Of a stretch of 64,000 nucleotides of DNA, positions 25,466-34,632 are shown in pieces (within the stretch, counting starts at the first letter, position 1; each line of letters opens with the position of its first letter). Source of the stretch: Nostoc spongiaeforme FACHB-130 (GTDB lineage Bacteria > Cyanobacteriota > Cyanobacteriia > Cyanobacteriales > Nostocaceae); the NCBI RefSeq assembly GCF_014698475.1, contig NZ_JACJTB010000002.1, forward strand, positions 310,001-374,000, written 5' to 3'. Position numbers and translations under genes: made by a program. The notes beneath the pieces were generated by a model. The model ran no database searches, had not been told where the DNA came from, and saw nothing but the letters and a program-made list of their open reading frames with translations.

Positions 25466-28400
25466 ATGAAACAAGTATTAGGAACTGAAGAATATAACCT
25501 TTCAGTACAGCCTCGCAACGATCGCCAACTGTTATCGGATATTCTTTTGAGTTGGTTATTTAACAATGAAAAGTTAGTGCGTAACTTGTCACCAGCTTTT
25601 GAAATCCGGGATTTTAACCTCGGAGATGAGCTTGTTGATCAAGCCGAAAATTCTCCAGGTTGTTACATCATTTGCCAAGGCCAAGTGCGGCTAGTCAGTT
25701 GGAATGCAACCTTACAAAAAGAAGTAGCAACTTCATTATTAGGAGTGGGAGAAACTTACGGTGCAGATGAACTGTTTACCGATGAACCTTTAGCTTATCG
25801 TGCGATCGCAGCTAGTGCAGGTACGCTGGCTTTTATCCCCACAGCCAACCTCAAACAGTGGTGCGATCGCTTACCGCAATTGCGAGACTACCTGAGTCAT
25901 ATAACAGCGATTCGGCAAACTCTGCTATTTTTCAAAACGACTGTTGATGTACCGCAGATCAAACTTTCCAGTCATACCCTCAAAGAATTTGTACCTTACT
26001 TAGAGCAAATAAAAATCAGTGCTGGTTCAGTACTGTCTCAATCAACTCCCAATGAAGATGGACGTTTTTGGCTGCGTAGTGGCGAAATTCACAGTCTAGA
26101 AAATCCCTCAGCACCATTTCCTAGTATTGGTAACAGTTGGGGATATCCTGAGCCAATACCAGCTGATTGGATTGCTAAAACTGATTTAGTAATTTATAAA
26201 CTAGCGATCGCACAATGGGAAAAAGCTAAAGCCACTGCGCCGCAATTATTAGGTGTATCTTCCCAACAGATAATCGCAGACAAAGCAACAGCCACTCGTC
26301 AACGCCACAAAAATTCTGTCGCTACTACACCCACCACCAATCTGCAACAGCCATCTGCAAAAGCCCAGTCTAATCTCATAACCTTTCCCCTACCCAGTAA
26401 ACAACGCCGTCCCTTGTTTGGTCAGCGTTACCCATTCATTCAGCAACAAAGTACGGCTGATTGCGGCCCAGCTTGCTTGGCGATGATCTCCCGTTACTGG
26501 GGGAAAAAATTTAATATCAATATTCTCCGAAATATCTCAAATGTTGGTCGTGGTGGAGCCTCCCTCAAAAGTTTAGCAACCGCCGCAGAAACTATAGGTT
26601 TTCAAGCTCGGCCAGTACGAGCCAGTCTCAACCGGATAGCCAATCAAAAACATCCTTGGATTGCCCACTGGCAAGGCGACCATTATATAGTTGTTTACCG
26701 AGTGCGGAAAAATTGCGTTATTGTTTCTGACCCTGCTATTGGGCGTAAAAAGCTAAATATCAAAGATTTTCAAGCTGGCTGGACTGGATACGCACTCTTA
26801 CTAACCCCTACACCTCAATTCCAAGCTGTACAATCTACCAAACCATCATTAGGGCGATTTTGGAGCGCATTTTTACCTTACCGTTCACTGCTGCTGCCCA
26901 TTATCGTTGCTTCTTTGCTGCTGCAAATTTTTGGTTTGGTGACTCCCCTGTTAACTCAAGTGATTCTTGACCAGGTGGTGGTACATAAAAGTCTCAGCAC
27001 CTTACATGTTTTTATCATCGGTTCGTTGGTATTTAGTCTCTGGCGCATTGGTTTGGGAAGTATTCGCCAATATATGCTGGACTATTTCTCCAACCGAGTA
27101 GACTTGAGTTTAATTACTGGCTTTATTACTCATACCCTGAATTTACCGCTTCAGTTTTTTGCTACCCGCCATGTCGGCGATATTATCACCCGCGTTCAAG
27201 AAAACCAAAAAATTCAGGTGTTTCTGACGCGACAAGCAGTTGCAGCTTGGCTAGATGCACTAACAGCAGTTGTCTATGTCGGACTCATGGCATATTACAA
27301 CTTGCAATTAACTTTTTTAGTACTGGCACTATTACCACCAATTATTTTGTTGACAGTAATTGCCAGTCCGATTTTACGTCAAGTATCGCGGGAAATTTTT
27401 AATGAAGCTGCCAAGCAAAACTCCTCACTGGTAGAAATGCTTACAGGAGTCGCCACAGTCAAAGCCGCCGCCGCCGAACGTGAATTGCGCTGGCGCTGGG
27501 AAGACCACTTTACAAGTACAGTCAATGCTAAATTTCGCGGTCAGAAATTAGCGATTACTTTACAAGTAATTAGCGGATTAATTAATACCTTGGGCAGTAC
27601 AGCATTACTGTGGTATTCAGCAACCTTAGTAATTCAAGACCAACTCAGCATAGGTCAATTAGTCGCTTTCAATATGCTGATTGGTAATGTAATTGGCCCT
27701 GTGTTATCACTAGTGAATCTTTGGGATGAATTTCAAGAAGTGCTAGTTTCCGTAGAGCGGTTAGATGATATTTTTAGCACTCAACCAGAAGAAACTGCGG
27801 AAAAATCCATGTTGGTTCTACCGAACCTCCGAGGAGAAGTAAGATTTGAAAATGTGACTTTTCGTTATAGTGCAGATGACGATCGCAATATCCTGCAAAA
27901 TATTTCTTTAGCAGCAAACCCTGGTCAAACTGTTGCCATTGTTGGTCGTAGCGGTTCTGGCAAGAGTTCATTGGTCAATCTATTGCAGGGATTATATTAT
28001 CCCACTAGTGGCAAAATTTTAGTAGATGGGCATGATATCAGTCATGTTTCCCCTCAATCTTTGCGTCGCCAATTGGGTGTTGTACCCCAAGAGTGCTTTT
28101 TATTTTCTGGGACGATTCTCGAAAATATCACCTTATATCGTCCAGAGTATACTTTAGAACAGGTAATTGAAGTTAGTAAGCTGGCAGAAGCCCACGCATT
28201 TATTCAAACTTTACCACTAGGTTACAACACCAAAGTTGGCGAACGCGGTTCTAGTCTTTCTGGGGGACAACGCCAAAGAATTGCGATCGCTCGTGCTATT
28301 TTAAGTAATCCCCGCATTCTCATTTTAGATGAAGCTACCAGTTCTTTAGACACCGAATCAGAGCGACGTTTTCAACAAAATCTTCTCCGCATCAGTCATG

Positions 28401-28579
28401 TGAGCGAAACAGACGCTCGTACCACTTTTATTATTGCTCACCGCCTCTCAACGGTGCGTAATGCTGATCACATTATTGTGCTAGATAAAGGTATTATTAC
28501 TGAGCAAGGCACTCACGAAGAACTGATGACACTTCAAGGACTTTACTATCATCTTATAAAGCAGCAAATTGATGTATAA
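25466..28579 (+). CDS. HetC-type ABC exporter: CNB domain, C39 peptidase, ABC transporter
   Basis: The 1037-residue protein has, in order: a cyclic-nucleotide-binding-like domain (about 45-160; FNLGDELVDQAENSPGCYIICQGQVRLV is its core), a second CNB-like segment, a C39 peptidase (about 310-440), six membrane segments (about 475-760) and an ATPase domain. The C39 triad is complete: Cys333 in ADCGPAC, His406 in GDHYIVV and Asp422 in SDPAIG. The ATPase has Walker A GRSGSGKSS (827-835), Q-loop VPQECF, signature LSGGQRQRIAIARA, Walker B ILILDEATSSLD (Asp955) and H-loop IIAHRLSTV. It should cut Gly-Gly leaders and export the peptide across the inner membrane. Size and layout match Anabaena HetC (about 1044 residues), and a HetP-type gene follows, but it could be a HetC paralogue. 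Confidence 0.9.
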   Translation: MKQVLGTEEYNLSVQPRNDRQLLSDILLSWLFNNEKLVRNLSPAFEIRDFNLGDELVDQAENSPGCYIICQGQVRLVSWNATLQKEVATSLLGVGETYGADELFTDEPLAYRAIAASAGTLAFIPTANLKQWCDRLPQLRDYLSHITAIRQTLLFFKTTVDVPQIKLSSHTLKEFVPYLEQIKISAGSVLSQSTPNEDGRFWLRSGEIHSLENPSAPFPSIGNSWGYPEPIPADWIAKTDLVIYKLAIAQWEKAKATAPQLLGVSSQQIIADKATATRQRHKNSVATTPTTNLQQPSAKAQSNLITFPLPSKQRRPLFGQRYPFIQQQSTADCGPACLAMISRYWGKKFNINILRNISNVGRGGASLKSLATAAETIGFQARPVRASLNRIANQKHPWIAHWQGDHYIVVYRVRKNCVIVSDPAIGRKKLNIKDFQAGWTGYALLLTPTPQFQAVQSTKPSLGRFWSAFLPYRSLLLPIIVASLLLQIFGLVTPLLTQVILDQVVVHKSLSTLHVFIIGSLVFSLWRIGLGSIRQYMLDYFSNRVDLSLITGFITHTLNLPLQFFATRHVGDIITRVQENQKIQVFLTRQAVAAWLDALTAVVYVGLMAYYNLQLTFLVLALLPPIILLTVIASPILRQVSREIFNEAAKQNSSLVEMLTGVATVKAAAAERELRWRWEDHFTSTVNAKFRGQKLAITLQVISGLINTLGSTALLWYSATLVIQDQLSIGQLVAFNMLIGNVIGPVLSLVNLWDEFQEVLVSVERLDDIFSTQPEETAEKSMLVLPNLRGEVRFENVTFRYSADDDRNILQNISLAANPGQTVAIVGRSGSGKSSLVNLLQGLYYPTSGKILVDGHDISHVSPQSLRRQLGVVPQECFLFSGTILENITLYRPEYTLEQVIEVSKLAEAHAFIQTLPLGYNTKVGERGSSLSGGQRQRIAIARAILSNPRILILDEATSSLDTESERRFQQNLLRISHVSETDARTTFIIAHRLSTVRNADHIIVLDKGIITEQGTHEELMTLQGLYYHLIKQQIDV

Positions 28580-28909
28580 GTAGTAGCCACCTGCTGCTGT
28601 ATCATACTAATCCTTTGTCAACTCTTGGGGCTTTCTGCTAAAAAATGCCAATTTGGCTAAATATGCAACAAAATAAATAGTATTCTGTGTATTAGGTAAC
28701 TATTCATTAGGCAAATTTCTGATAAAGAATCTGGATTATCTAAAGTTTATTCAGTTTTTAGAAGATGAACAAAAGCAACTTGGCTTGAAGAGATAAATTT
28801 TCTTCACTCAGCAATATTGCTGTTCAAGCAACTCATCAAACTTCAAACATCCAGCCAGAATCTAGTTATTAACTTTCAGTTTCAGTTAAGCACCACTACA
28901 GGGTTAGCC
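28580..28909. other. Intergenic DNA between exporter and HetP-type gene
   Basis: This 330-bp AT-rich region contains the fourth GCCA-N3-TGGC motif and probably the promoter of the HetP-type gene. No further gene or RNA is seen. A TTG-started frame at 28817 lies in frame with the HetP-type gene but lacks a ribosome site. Confidence 0.5.
28647..28657. promoter_or_regulatory. GCCA-N3-TGGC motif, copy 4
   Basis: ATGCCAATTTGGCT lies 68 bp after the exporter stop and about 250 bp before the HetP-type start. It keeps the palindromic core of copies 1-3 with a different 3-base centre (ATT). Confidence 0.6.
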
Positions 28910-29314
28910 ATGAACTACCAAGTACCTTCTTCTCAAAACAACTGTCATAGTTTGATTACTCCTGAACAGTTAGATCAAGTAATTGAAGCTATTACTGATG
29001 GTAGATATTCTTGGGCTTGTGTATTAATTTTGCGTTTTATTGGATATAATCCGCTTCACTTTATGCCTCAAAGAACTTACAGTCGTCTGATAAAAGAACA
29101 GAACCAATATATGACCGCAAAAAATTCAGACACTACTGTTAGTTCTTCAATTAATAAGACTGATATACCAGAAAAAACGCAGAATATAAAAAAATCAAAT
29201 TCTCAGGATAAATCTGACATTAAATCAGGAAATATCCCAGGTATGAATGTACTATATTTAAAATCAAATATGTCTAATTTTTATTCATCAAAAGACGAAG
29301 ATATACAAAATTAA
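28910..29314 (+). CDS. HetP-family heterocyst differentiation protein
   Basis: The 134-residue protein carries the HetP core near its N-terminus: PEQLDQVIEAITDGRYSWAC, then VLILRFIGYNPLHFMPQRTY and SRLIKEQNQ (about residues 17-65). The C-terminal half is polar and probably disordered. In Anabaena, HetP acts with HetR/HetZ in commitment to heterocyst formation, and its paralogues can delay or repress commitment. ATG 28910 is chosen; a TTG at 28817 would add 31 residues outside the family core. It follows the HetC-type exporter on the same strand, matching the hetC-hetP order of Anabaena. Whether this is hetP itself or a paralogue is not settled by sequence. Confidence 0.85.
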   Translation: MNYQVPSSQNNCHSLITPEQLDQVIEAITDGRYSWACVLILRFIGYNPLHFMPQRTYSRLIKEQNQYMTAKNSDTTVSSSINKTDIPEKTQNIKKSNSQDKSDIKSGNIPGMNVLYLKSNMSNFYSSKDEDIQN

Positions 29315-29372
29315 CATCTAAAAATAGCAGTTAAGAAAGATTATGCCAAATAATTACCTTGTTAAATGACAC

Positions 29373-30029
29373 CTAGCTATGACAAAAATAGTTTTGCAGT
29401 AAATAAGCGATCGCAGCGCAAAATGGCGTATACTGTCCATTAGCATCAGCTTGTGCGTAACCTTGAACTAATTGCTGTATTTCTAACTCACTCAATTCAT
29501 CAATATCTAACAGTACAGCCTCAATTGCCATCCTACGCATATTTTGTAGCTTACTAATATTCAGTGCTAACTTTTCAATAGTTGTTTGAGCCGCATCTTT
29601 TTTATCTAATTCATCCGTTGGTAAAATTTCACCAGAGGCGAGATATTTAAAAAAATCTCCACAATTTGCTTCTAAAGACGAAATCATCAGTTTTTCATCG
29701 TACCAATACTTTTTTTGATGACCACAATGTACAGGAACAGGAGGCGGTTCTTCACTTTCTCCTTGACATGAAGCGATAAGATTGGTGTATTCCAGTGCCA
29801 AATGAGGATAATATTTACGAGGCTTTAAATGTTCTATGTGGCTAGTTGCTTTAGTTATCTGCATTCCACAATAACAACAAATATAGCCTTGTTCTTTTAA
29901 TAGTGCATCATGTAGGATAGGTTTTTCTGGTGATTGTAAATTATTCCAATTAGGTTCCCAATCATCATTTGCTAAAGCTTTCCACACAACAAACTTTTCT
30001 GGTTCCTCACCTTTTTTGATATACTTCAT
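29373..30029 (-). CDS. ptuB: PtuB-like HNH endonuclease (Septu defence, TIGR02646 type)
   Basis: The 218-residue protein starts MKYIKKGEEPEKFVVWKA, typical of TIGR02646 HNH nucleases found in Septu and retron systems. The HNH region is CCYCGMQITKATSHIEHLKP (zinc Cys pair and HIEH), followed by YTNLIASCQ and a second Cys/His pair in VHCGHQKKYW. The C-terminus is helical. It overlaps the upstream ATPase gene by 4 bases (ATGA), so the pair is translationally coupled. In known Septu systems PtuA and PtuB form a complex that cleaves nucleic acid during phage infection. Confidence 0.85.
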   Translation of the reverse strand: MKYIKKGEEPEKFVVWKALANDDWEPNWNNLQSPEKPILHDALLKEQGYICCYCGMQITKATSHIEHLKPRKYYPHLALEYTNLIASCQGESEEPPPVPVHCGHQKKYWYDEKLMISSLEANCGDFFKYLASGEILPTDELDKKDAAQTTIEKLALNISKLQNMRRMAIEAVLLDIDELSELEIQQLVQGYAQADANGQYTPFCAAIAYLLQNYFCHS

Positions 30030-31279
30030 CGGTTGAGAATTTCCTTACGCCGAATGAGTACATCTGCTTTGACAAACTCTGGTTCATCTGCACCAATTTT
30101 GGCTGCTAACTGTTGACGTAATTCTCTCGCACCTATCAAATCTCCCGCATCAATTAACCGAAATAGTTCTAAAAGACTATCTTTAATATCTTGTGGACGT
30201 GCTGGAACATCCATTAAATCTTCTAAAATTTGATTGCTATCTCTACCAAAAGAACTTTCTGGTCTTTTAGCAATTACACCATTCTCAGTCTTTTCTAAAA
30301 TATAAATTCCTTCAGGCTTAACATGACTAACTACTTGCGGCGAATGAGTAGTGACAATAAACTGACAATTAGGAAAAGTTCGTGTCAAAGCTGGAATAAT
30401 TTCACGCTGCCATTTAGGATGTAAATGTAATTCAATTTCATCAATTAAAACAACCCCACTACCTTGAAGTGGATCTGATAAACCTGGGTTAGCAATTGCT
30501 AAACGTCTAGCTAAATCTCCCACCATTGCAAGTAAACATTTCTCTCCATCAGATAATTGATTAATAATTAACTCTTCCCTATCTTTTGTTACAGTCATTC
30601 GTAGAGGAGAACGACGTACCCGCAAATTAGAAAAATTAGGCAGTAATAAAGATATAGCTTTTCTTACGGCTTCTAATTGAATATCTCGATAAATGCGATT
30701 GTCTCTTAGTAATTCACTTTCTAAATCTTCTCTATTCCTAAACCACTGAAAAAAACTATTGAAATCTATTTTTTCATCCATTACTGAAGATTTATAAGCA
30801 TCTATTTGTTGAAAATTTGTCTGATTGGGTATTTTTAAATTGATATCAATAACTGCACGATTTACAGGGTAGTGAACTATTAAAGGTATATTATATTGAG
30901 GTTCATTTTGCCAATGCCTCCAGATTGCGTTCGCAGCCGCACGTATTTTTTCATATCCTGATTCTTGAGATATGCTATTCCGCATTCGAGATATTTGCCA
31001 ATCTTCTTCACCTCCATCCCATAAAACCGAAATATACAGTCGAGTAAAATCTGCATTATTATAAATATCTGATTCATTAAATACTTTTATTTTTTCTTTG
31101 ATAGAGACTCCTCCAATCCAGTCTATAAAACGGGACATTAATAAGGAAATAGCATCAACAATACTTGATTTACCAACACCATTAATACCAATCAATACCG
31201 TAGGCTCAAGTTCATCAAAATCTAATGTCAAATCGCCAATTCCTCGAAATGACTCCATTTTTAGGCGCTTGACTCTCAT
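30026..31279 (-). CDS. ptuA: PtuA-like AAA/SMC-type ATPase (Septu defence)
   Basis: The 417-residue protein is an OLD/SMC-type ATPase: Walker A LIGINGVGKSSIVDAISLL (about residue 31), signature region LSDGEKCLLAMVGDLARRLA, Walker B VVLIDEIELHLHPKWQREI and switch His in VTTHSPQVVSHV. The C-terminal region (DVPARPQDIKDSLLELFRLI) is helical, as in Septu PtuA. ATG 31279 is preferred over an in-frame TTG 12 bases upstream because it has a usable TAAGAG ribosome site. With the HNH gene it forms a two-gene defence module inserted between the hetC-hetP-like locus and housekeeping genes. Confidence 0.85.
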   Translation of the reverse strand: MRVKRLKMESFRGIGDLTLDFDELEPTVLIGINGVGKSSIVDAISLLMSRFIDWIGGVSIKEKIKVFNESDIYNNADFTRLYISVLWDGGEEDWQISRMRNSISQESGYEKIRAAANAIWRHWQNEPQYNIPLIVHYPVNRAVIDINLKIPNQTNFQQIDAYKSSVMDEKIDFNSFFQWFRNREDLESELLRDNRIYRDIQLEAVRKAISLLLPNFSNLRVRRSPLRMTVTKDREELIINQLSDGEKCLLAMVGDLARRLAIANPGLSDPLQGSGVVLIDEIELHLHPKWQREIIPALTRTFPNCQFIVTTHSPQVVSHVKPEGIYILEKTENGVIAKRPESSFGRDSNQILEDLMDVPARPQDIKDSLLELFRLIDAGDLIGARELRQQLAAKIGADEPEFVKADVLIRRKEILNR

Positions 31280-31382
31280 AGCTCTTACCAAAATTAACTT
31301 AATTGATTTGGTGGGTATTACCCACCTTTAGTTTAATACCTTCTCGCCTTTGCGTCTTATCGCGAAAATTTACCTAACTTAA

Positions 31383-32291
31383 CTAAGCACTTTTAATCGG
31401 AATAACACCCTGATCAAAAACACGATTATCAGTCCCAATAGCCTTAACTTCGATTCTATTGGGATACACTTCATAAGCTGCAAAACTCAAACTAGAAGCC
31501 GAATATGCTGTCCATTCAGAACGACCAACAGGGCGAGTTCCCGCACCACCACCAGTAATTAAATAAGTTGTGCCATTGATAGATTTAGTCCGTTCATAGT
31601 GATGTTCATGACCATTAATATAAAGTTGCACACCATATTTTTGAAACAAAGGTGTAAAAACTTTAATAAACTCTGGGTTATTACCATAAACACCAGAAGC
31701 GTAAACTGGATGATGACCAAATACAACTTTCCAAGGTGCATCACTGCGACTTAATTCTTGTTCTAACCAAGGTAATTGTTTTTTCCAATCAGCATTACCG
31801 TTAGTATCTAAAGCAAAAAATTGCACCTGATTACGGCGAAATGTATAGTAACGTTTTCCCTGCATATTAAAGCCAGGGTATTTAAGTTGCGGTTCACCGT
31901 TAGCTGTCCGAATATCGTGATTACCTAAACAAGCGTAAAATTTAACACTTTTTTTGAGTAATGGTTGATAAGGACGTTCAAAAACTGCATTGATTTTTTC
32001 GATTTCGCCATTGTTATAAATATTATCGCCAGCTAAAACCACTAAGTTATACGGGTTTTGTTTGTGATAAAAATTCATAGCTTCAGCTACAGCATATTGT
32101 CCTTTGGCACCAGTTCCGGTATCTGCCACAGACACAAAACGCAAGAGTAAATCTTTTTTGGCGGGTTTAGCTGCTATGGCGACAAAATCATCGGAAGAAT
32201 TATTGTGATGAGTTAAAGCCCAACCAATAATTCCTGTACCAACTGCTCCCAAGCTACTTAAAGATAAAAATTGACGGCGTTTCAGTTTCAT
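31383..32291 (-). CDS. TAT-exported metallophosphoesterase (purple-acid-phosphatase-like)
   Basis: The 302-residue protein starts MKLKRRQFLSLSSLGAVG, a twin-arginine signal with RRQFL. The calcineurin-type metal motifs are in order: VSVADTG, VVLAGDNIYN, ACLGNHDIRT, VVFGHHPVYAS and YINGHEHHYER. All metal ligands appear present, so it should be a periplasmic phosphoesterase. The final region (YSASSLSFAAYEVYPNRIEV) is the beta-strand end typical of purple acid phosphatase-like enzymes. It is followed by the PtuA gene on the same strand, about 100 bp away, but is probably unrelated. Confidence 0.9.
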   Translation of the reverse strand: MKLKRRQFLSLSSLGAVGTGIIGWALTHHNNSSDDFVAIAAKPAKKDLLLRFVSVADTGTGAKGQYAVAEAMNFYHKQNPYNLVVLAGDNIYNNGEIEKINAVFERPYQPLLKKSVKFYACLGNHDIRTANGEPQLKYPGFNMQGKRYYTFRRNQVQFFALDTNGNADWKKQLPWLEQELSRSDAPWKVVFGHHPVYASGVYGNNPEFIKVFTPLFQKYGVQLYINGHEHHYERTKSINGTTYLITGGGAGTRPVGRSEWTAYSASSLSFAAYEVYPNRIEVKAIGTDNRVFDQGVIPIKSA

Positions 32292-32394
32292 AATTTATGA
32301 AGTATGAAGTATGAATGCTTTATTCAGGCATCAATATTGTTATATAGCAAAGTTCTAAGTACTGAGTGCTGAGTAGGAACTCCATCAGTATTTT

Positions 32395-32430
32395 CCAGCT
32401 TGTAACCTATCACCTGTAACCTATCACCTG
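32395..32430. repeat. Short tandem GTAACCTATCACCT repeat
   Basis: Units of GTAACCTATCACCT repeat between the phosphoesterase and the next gene. A similar CACCTGTCACCT repeat occurs near 41320. Confidence 0.6.
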
Positions 32431-32475
32431 CTATATATTGTTTGTCTTTGATTCGTTGCTTTTGGTGAAAGTTCC

Positions 32476-33372
32476 ATGTCACGAGACAACCGAAATTCAC
32501 AACCTCCGCCCCAAGAACCTTATTCTAGAAAACCGCCAATTTGGAAGGCGGCTATTATCGGAGTGTTGCGGGGGACAATTGGGGTTTTAGAAACAGCCGT
32601 GGTGAAATTAGAGGCTGAGTCATCTACAACCAATCCAACTTGGCAGCAGTTTCAGTTAGTCTGGAGTGGTTTATTAGCTAAAATTCGCTCTTTATTACCA
32701 GCAAGTTTCTCTAGGAAGTTGTCAGACACAACTTTGACAGGAATTATTGCTGGAATTACTTTAGTTTTGGTGATTGGGACAACTTCTAGCTTATTTTCGA
32801 GTAAACCTACGGAAATTGCTACCATTCCGCCTGTTGAGGAAGTTCCTGTACCTACGCCTGCACCAACTATTCCGCCTGAGTCTACAACATCAGAACCTCA
32901 GCCGCCAGTAGAAGTTACGCCAACACCGGAACCGGAAGTTACACCTACACCAACACCGGAACCAGAAGCAGAAGTTACGCCAATACCAGAACCGGAGGTT
33001 ACACCAACACCGGAACCAGAACCGAAACCCGCAGTAGAATTAACCCCAGAACAAATTTTGATTGCAGCGATTGAAAATCAAGTAGCAGAAATTAGCGATC
33101 GCTTTGCCTCTGGTCTGATAAAGTCAATTCAAGCCAATTTTCGCACTAGCAATCTCATTATTAAAATTAATGATGATTGGTACTCTCTTAAAGAATCTCA
33201 ACAAAACAAACTTGCATCAGAAATATTACAGCGTTCTCAAGAATTAAATTTTAGTCATTTAGAAATTTTCGACTCTCAAGATAGATTAGTCGCCCGTAAC
33301 CCCATTGTCGGTAACGAGATGATTATTTTTAAACGCCGCACCGCAAATTCTACTATTTCAATTCCTGGCTGA
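32476..33372 (+). CDS. Hypothetical membrane-anchored protein with Pro/Glu/Thr repeats
   Basis: The 298-residue protein has a polar N-terminus, a membrane segment (LTGIIAGITLVLVIGTTSS, about residue 90-110), then a spacer of PTPEPEVTP-type repeats (about 120-195) and a C-terminal domain (EQILIAAIENQVAEISDRF ... LIIKINDDWYSLKESQQN). The N-terminal WKAAIIGVLRGTIGVLETAV may also touch the membrane. The Pro-rich stretch would span the periplasm as in TonB-like linkers, but no TonB C-terminal motif is seen. I do not recognise the family; similar layouts occur in cyanobacteria. It is transcribed divergently from the phosphoesterase gene. Confidence 0.65.
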   Translation: MSRDNRNSQPPPQEPYSRKPPIWKAAIIGVLRGTIGVLETAVVKLEAESSTTNPTWQQFQLVWSGLLAKIRSLLPASFSRKLSDTTLTGIIAGITLVLVIGTTSSLFSSKPTEIATIPPVEEVPVPTPAPTIPPESTTSEPQPPVEVTPTPEPEVTPTPTPEPEAEVTPIPEPEVTPTPEPEPKPAVELTPEQILIAAIENQVAEISDRFASGLIKSIQANFRTSNLIIKINDDWYSLKESQQNKLASEILQRSQELNFSHLEIFDSQDRLVARNPIVGNEMIIFKRRTANSTISIPG

Positions 33373-33541
33373 CGTTCATTGTATATTTAAACTCTTTATA
33401 TTATGAATGTTATACCTCGTTTGCTAGAGGATTGGCGATCGCTTATAAAATAAGATAGTTAATAAATTCTTTGCAATTGGCTTAAACGCCAATCGATTTA
33501 ATAAATAAATTCAAAATTATTCTTAAAGGGAGCATGAAACT

Positions 33542-33832
33542 ATGGATATGCAAGTCCTGAGAGAACGTGCTGGACTTAGCCGTGCAGAGGTGGCCTTCAG
33601 GCTTGCAATTAGTGAAACCAGTGTACGTAACTGGGAAGCTGGGCGCACGGAACCTACAATGACACCCAAAAAATATCTAGAGGCTATACGTCTATTTGGA
33701 TGTACACCAGAAGAATTAGCCTCCGCCAGTGAAAAATCCATCAATCAACGCCATAAACGTAAACCCGGTAGACCAAAGCGTTTTCCTGAAAATTCAGTAG
33801 CGCCAGTCCCAGATACACCTGTTTGTAGTTAA
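33542..33832 (+). CDS. Small XRE-type helix-turn-helix regulator
   Basis: The 96-residue protein has one helix-turn-helix domain, VLRERAGLSRAEVAFRLAIS ... TSVRNWEAGRTEPTM, the XRE pattern (about residues 4-40). The C-terminal tail has HKRKPGRPKRFPE, where GRPKR resembles an AT-hook. AGGGAG lies 12 bases before ATG 33542. It is likely a DNA-binding regulator; its target is unknown. Confidence 0.85.
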   Translation: MDMQVLRERAGLSRAEVAFRLAISETSVRNWEAGRTEPTMTPKKYLEAIRLFGCTPEELASASEKSINQRHKRKPGRPKRFPENSVAPVPDTPVCS

Positions 33833-33939
33833 CTTTTTGCAGAATTCAAAATACAGAATCCAGCAGTCAGAATTAATTAACTTAATATCTAGCAGACTCC
33901 TGATTTATTCTGAATTCTGACTCCTTCCTTCCTGAATTC

Positions 33940-34632
33940 TTACTCTAACGGTGGTAATGGTTTTGTTACCACCACTTTTCGCTTTGGAATATTGATTTCA
34001 GTCACGAAATTTTTTGCATCTGAGGTGTAAAAAACAAGGAAAGTGGCTTCATTAGGTTGATGGGTTCCTAATACTTGGTCTACTTGGCGGATAACTTCAG
34101 TATAATTTTTGCCAGCAAAATCAGAAACAGCTATAGTTTTGCGATCGCTTGCTGTCAGTCGTTTGTCACCATCGCTGTCAGCCGTTACCACTTCATACCA
34201 AATTCCTTGCACCTTTTTGATAACATTTTCAGGAGGTGTTGATAAGCCTAATGTTTGATAGCGTACAAACAACGAGTTATTATTGGGAATTAACTTCCAA
34301 GCTGATTGATCACTGGTATTAAAAAATAAAAAATTCCGAATGCTGGCAGCTTCTTTTTCATAGTAAGACTGACGATAATTTTGTTGGGAACTGATCGTGG
34401 ACATCAGGTACGGTGTACCTTTAATCACTTCAAATGAATTCAAGCTAAATTGCACTTTAACATCAGAATCAGTTTCTAGATTAACTATGTCACCAACATG
34501 ACGTTCTCGAAATAATTCTTGATAAATTCGATAAGCTGCATAGCCTAATATCGAGAAAGTCATCAAACCACAAAGTACAATAATTATTGCTCGAATCGTA
34601 GTCAAAAAATTCGGAAATCGAAATCTACTCAT
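33940..34632 (-). CDS. Hypothetical protein with one N-terminal membrane segment
   Basis: The 230-residue protein starts MSRFRFPNFLTTIRA and has a membrane segment (IIIVLCGLMTFSILGYAAY). The rest is soluble and probably periplasmic, with an EF-hand-like Asp loop (TADSDGDKRLTASDRKTI) and Tyr/Phe-rich strands (NYTEVIRQVDQVLG, ATFLVFYTSDAKNFV). ATG 34632 is preferred to the start 8 codons upstream. I do not recognise a named family. The Asp loop could bind calcium. Confidence 0.65.
   Translation of the reverse strand: MSRFRFPNFLTTIRAIIIVLCGLMTFSILGYAAYRIYQELFRERHVGDIVNLETDSDVKVQFSLNSFEVIKGTPYLMSTISSQQNYRQSYYEKEAASIRNFLFFNTSDQSAWKLIPNNNSLFVRYQTLGLSTPPENVIKKVQGIWYEVVTADSDGDKRLTASDRKTIAVSDFAGKNYTEVIRQVDQVLGTHQPNEATFLVFYTSDAKNFVTEINIPKRKVVVTKPLPPLE

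Noticed and set aside
28817-28909. TTG-started N-terminal extension of the HetP-type protein
   Set aside because: No ribosome site, and the HetP family core starts after the ATG at 28910.
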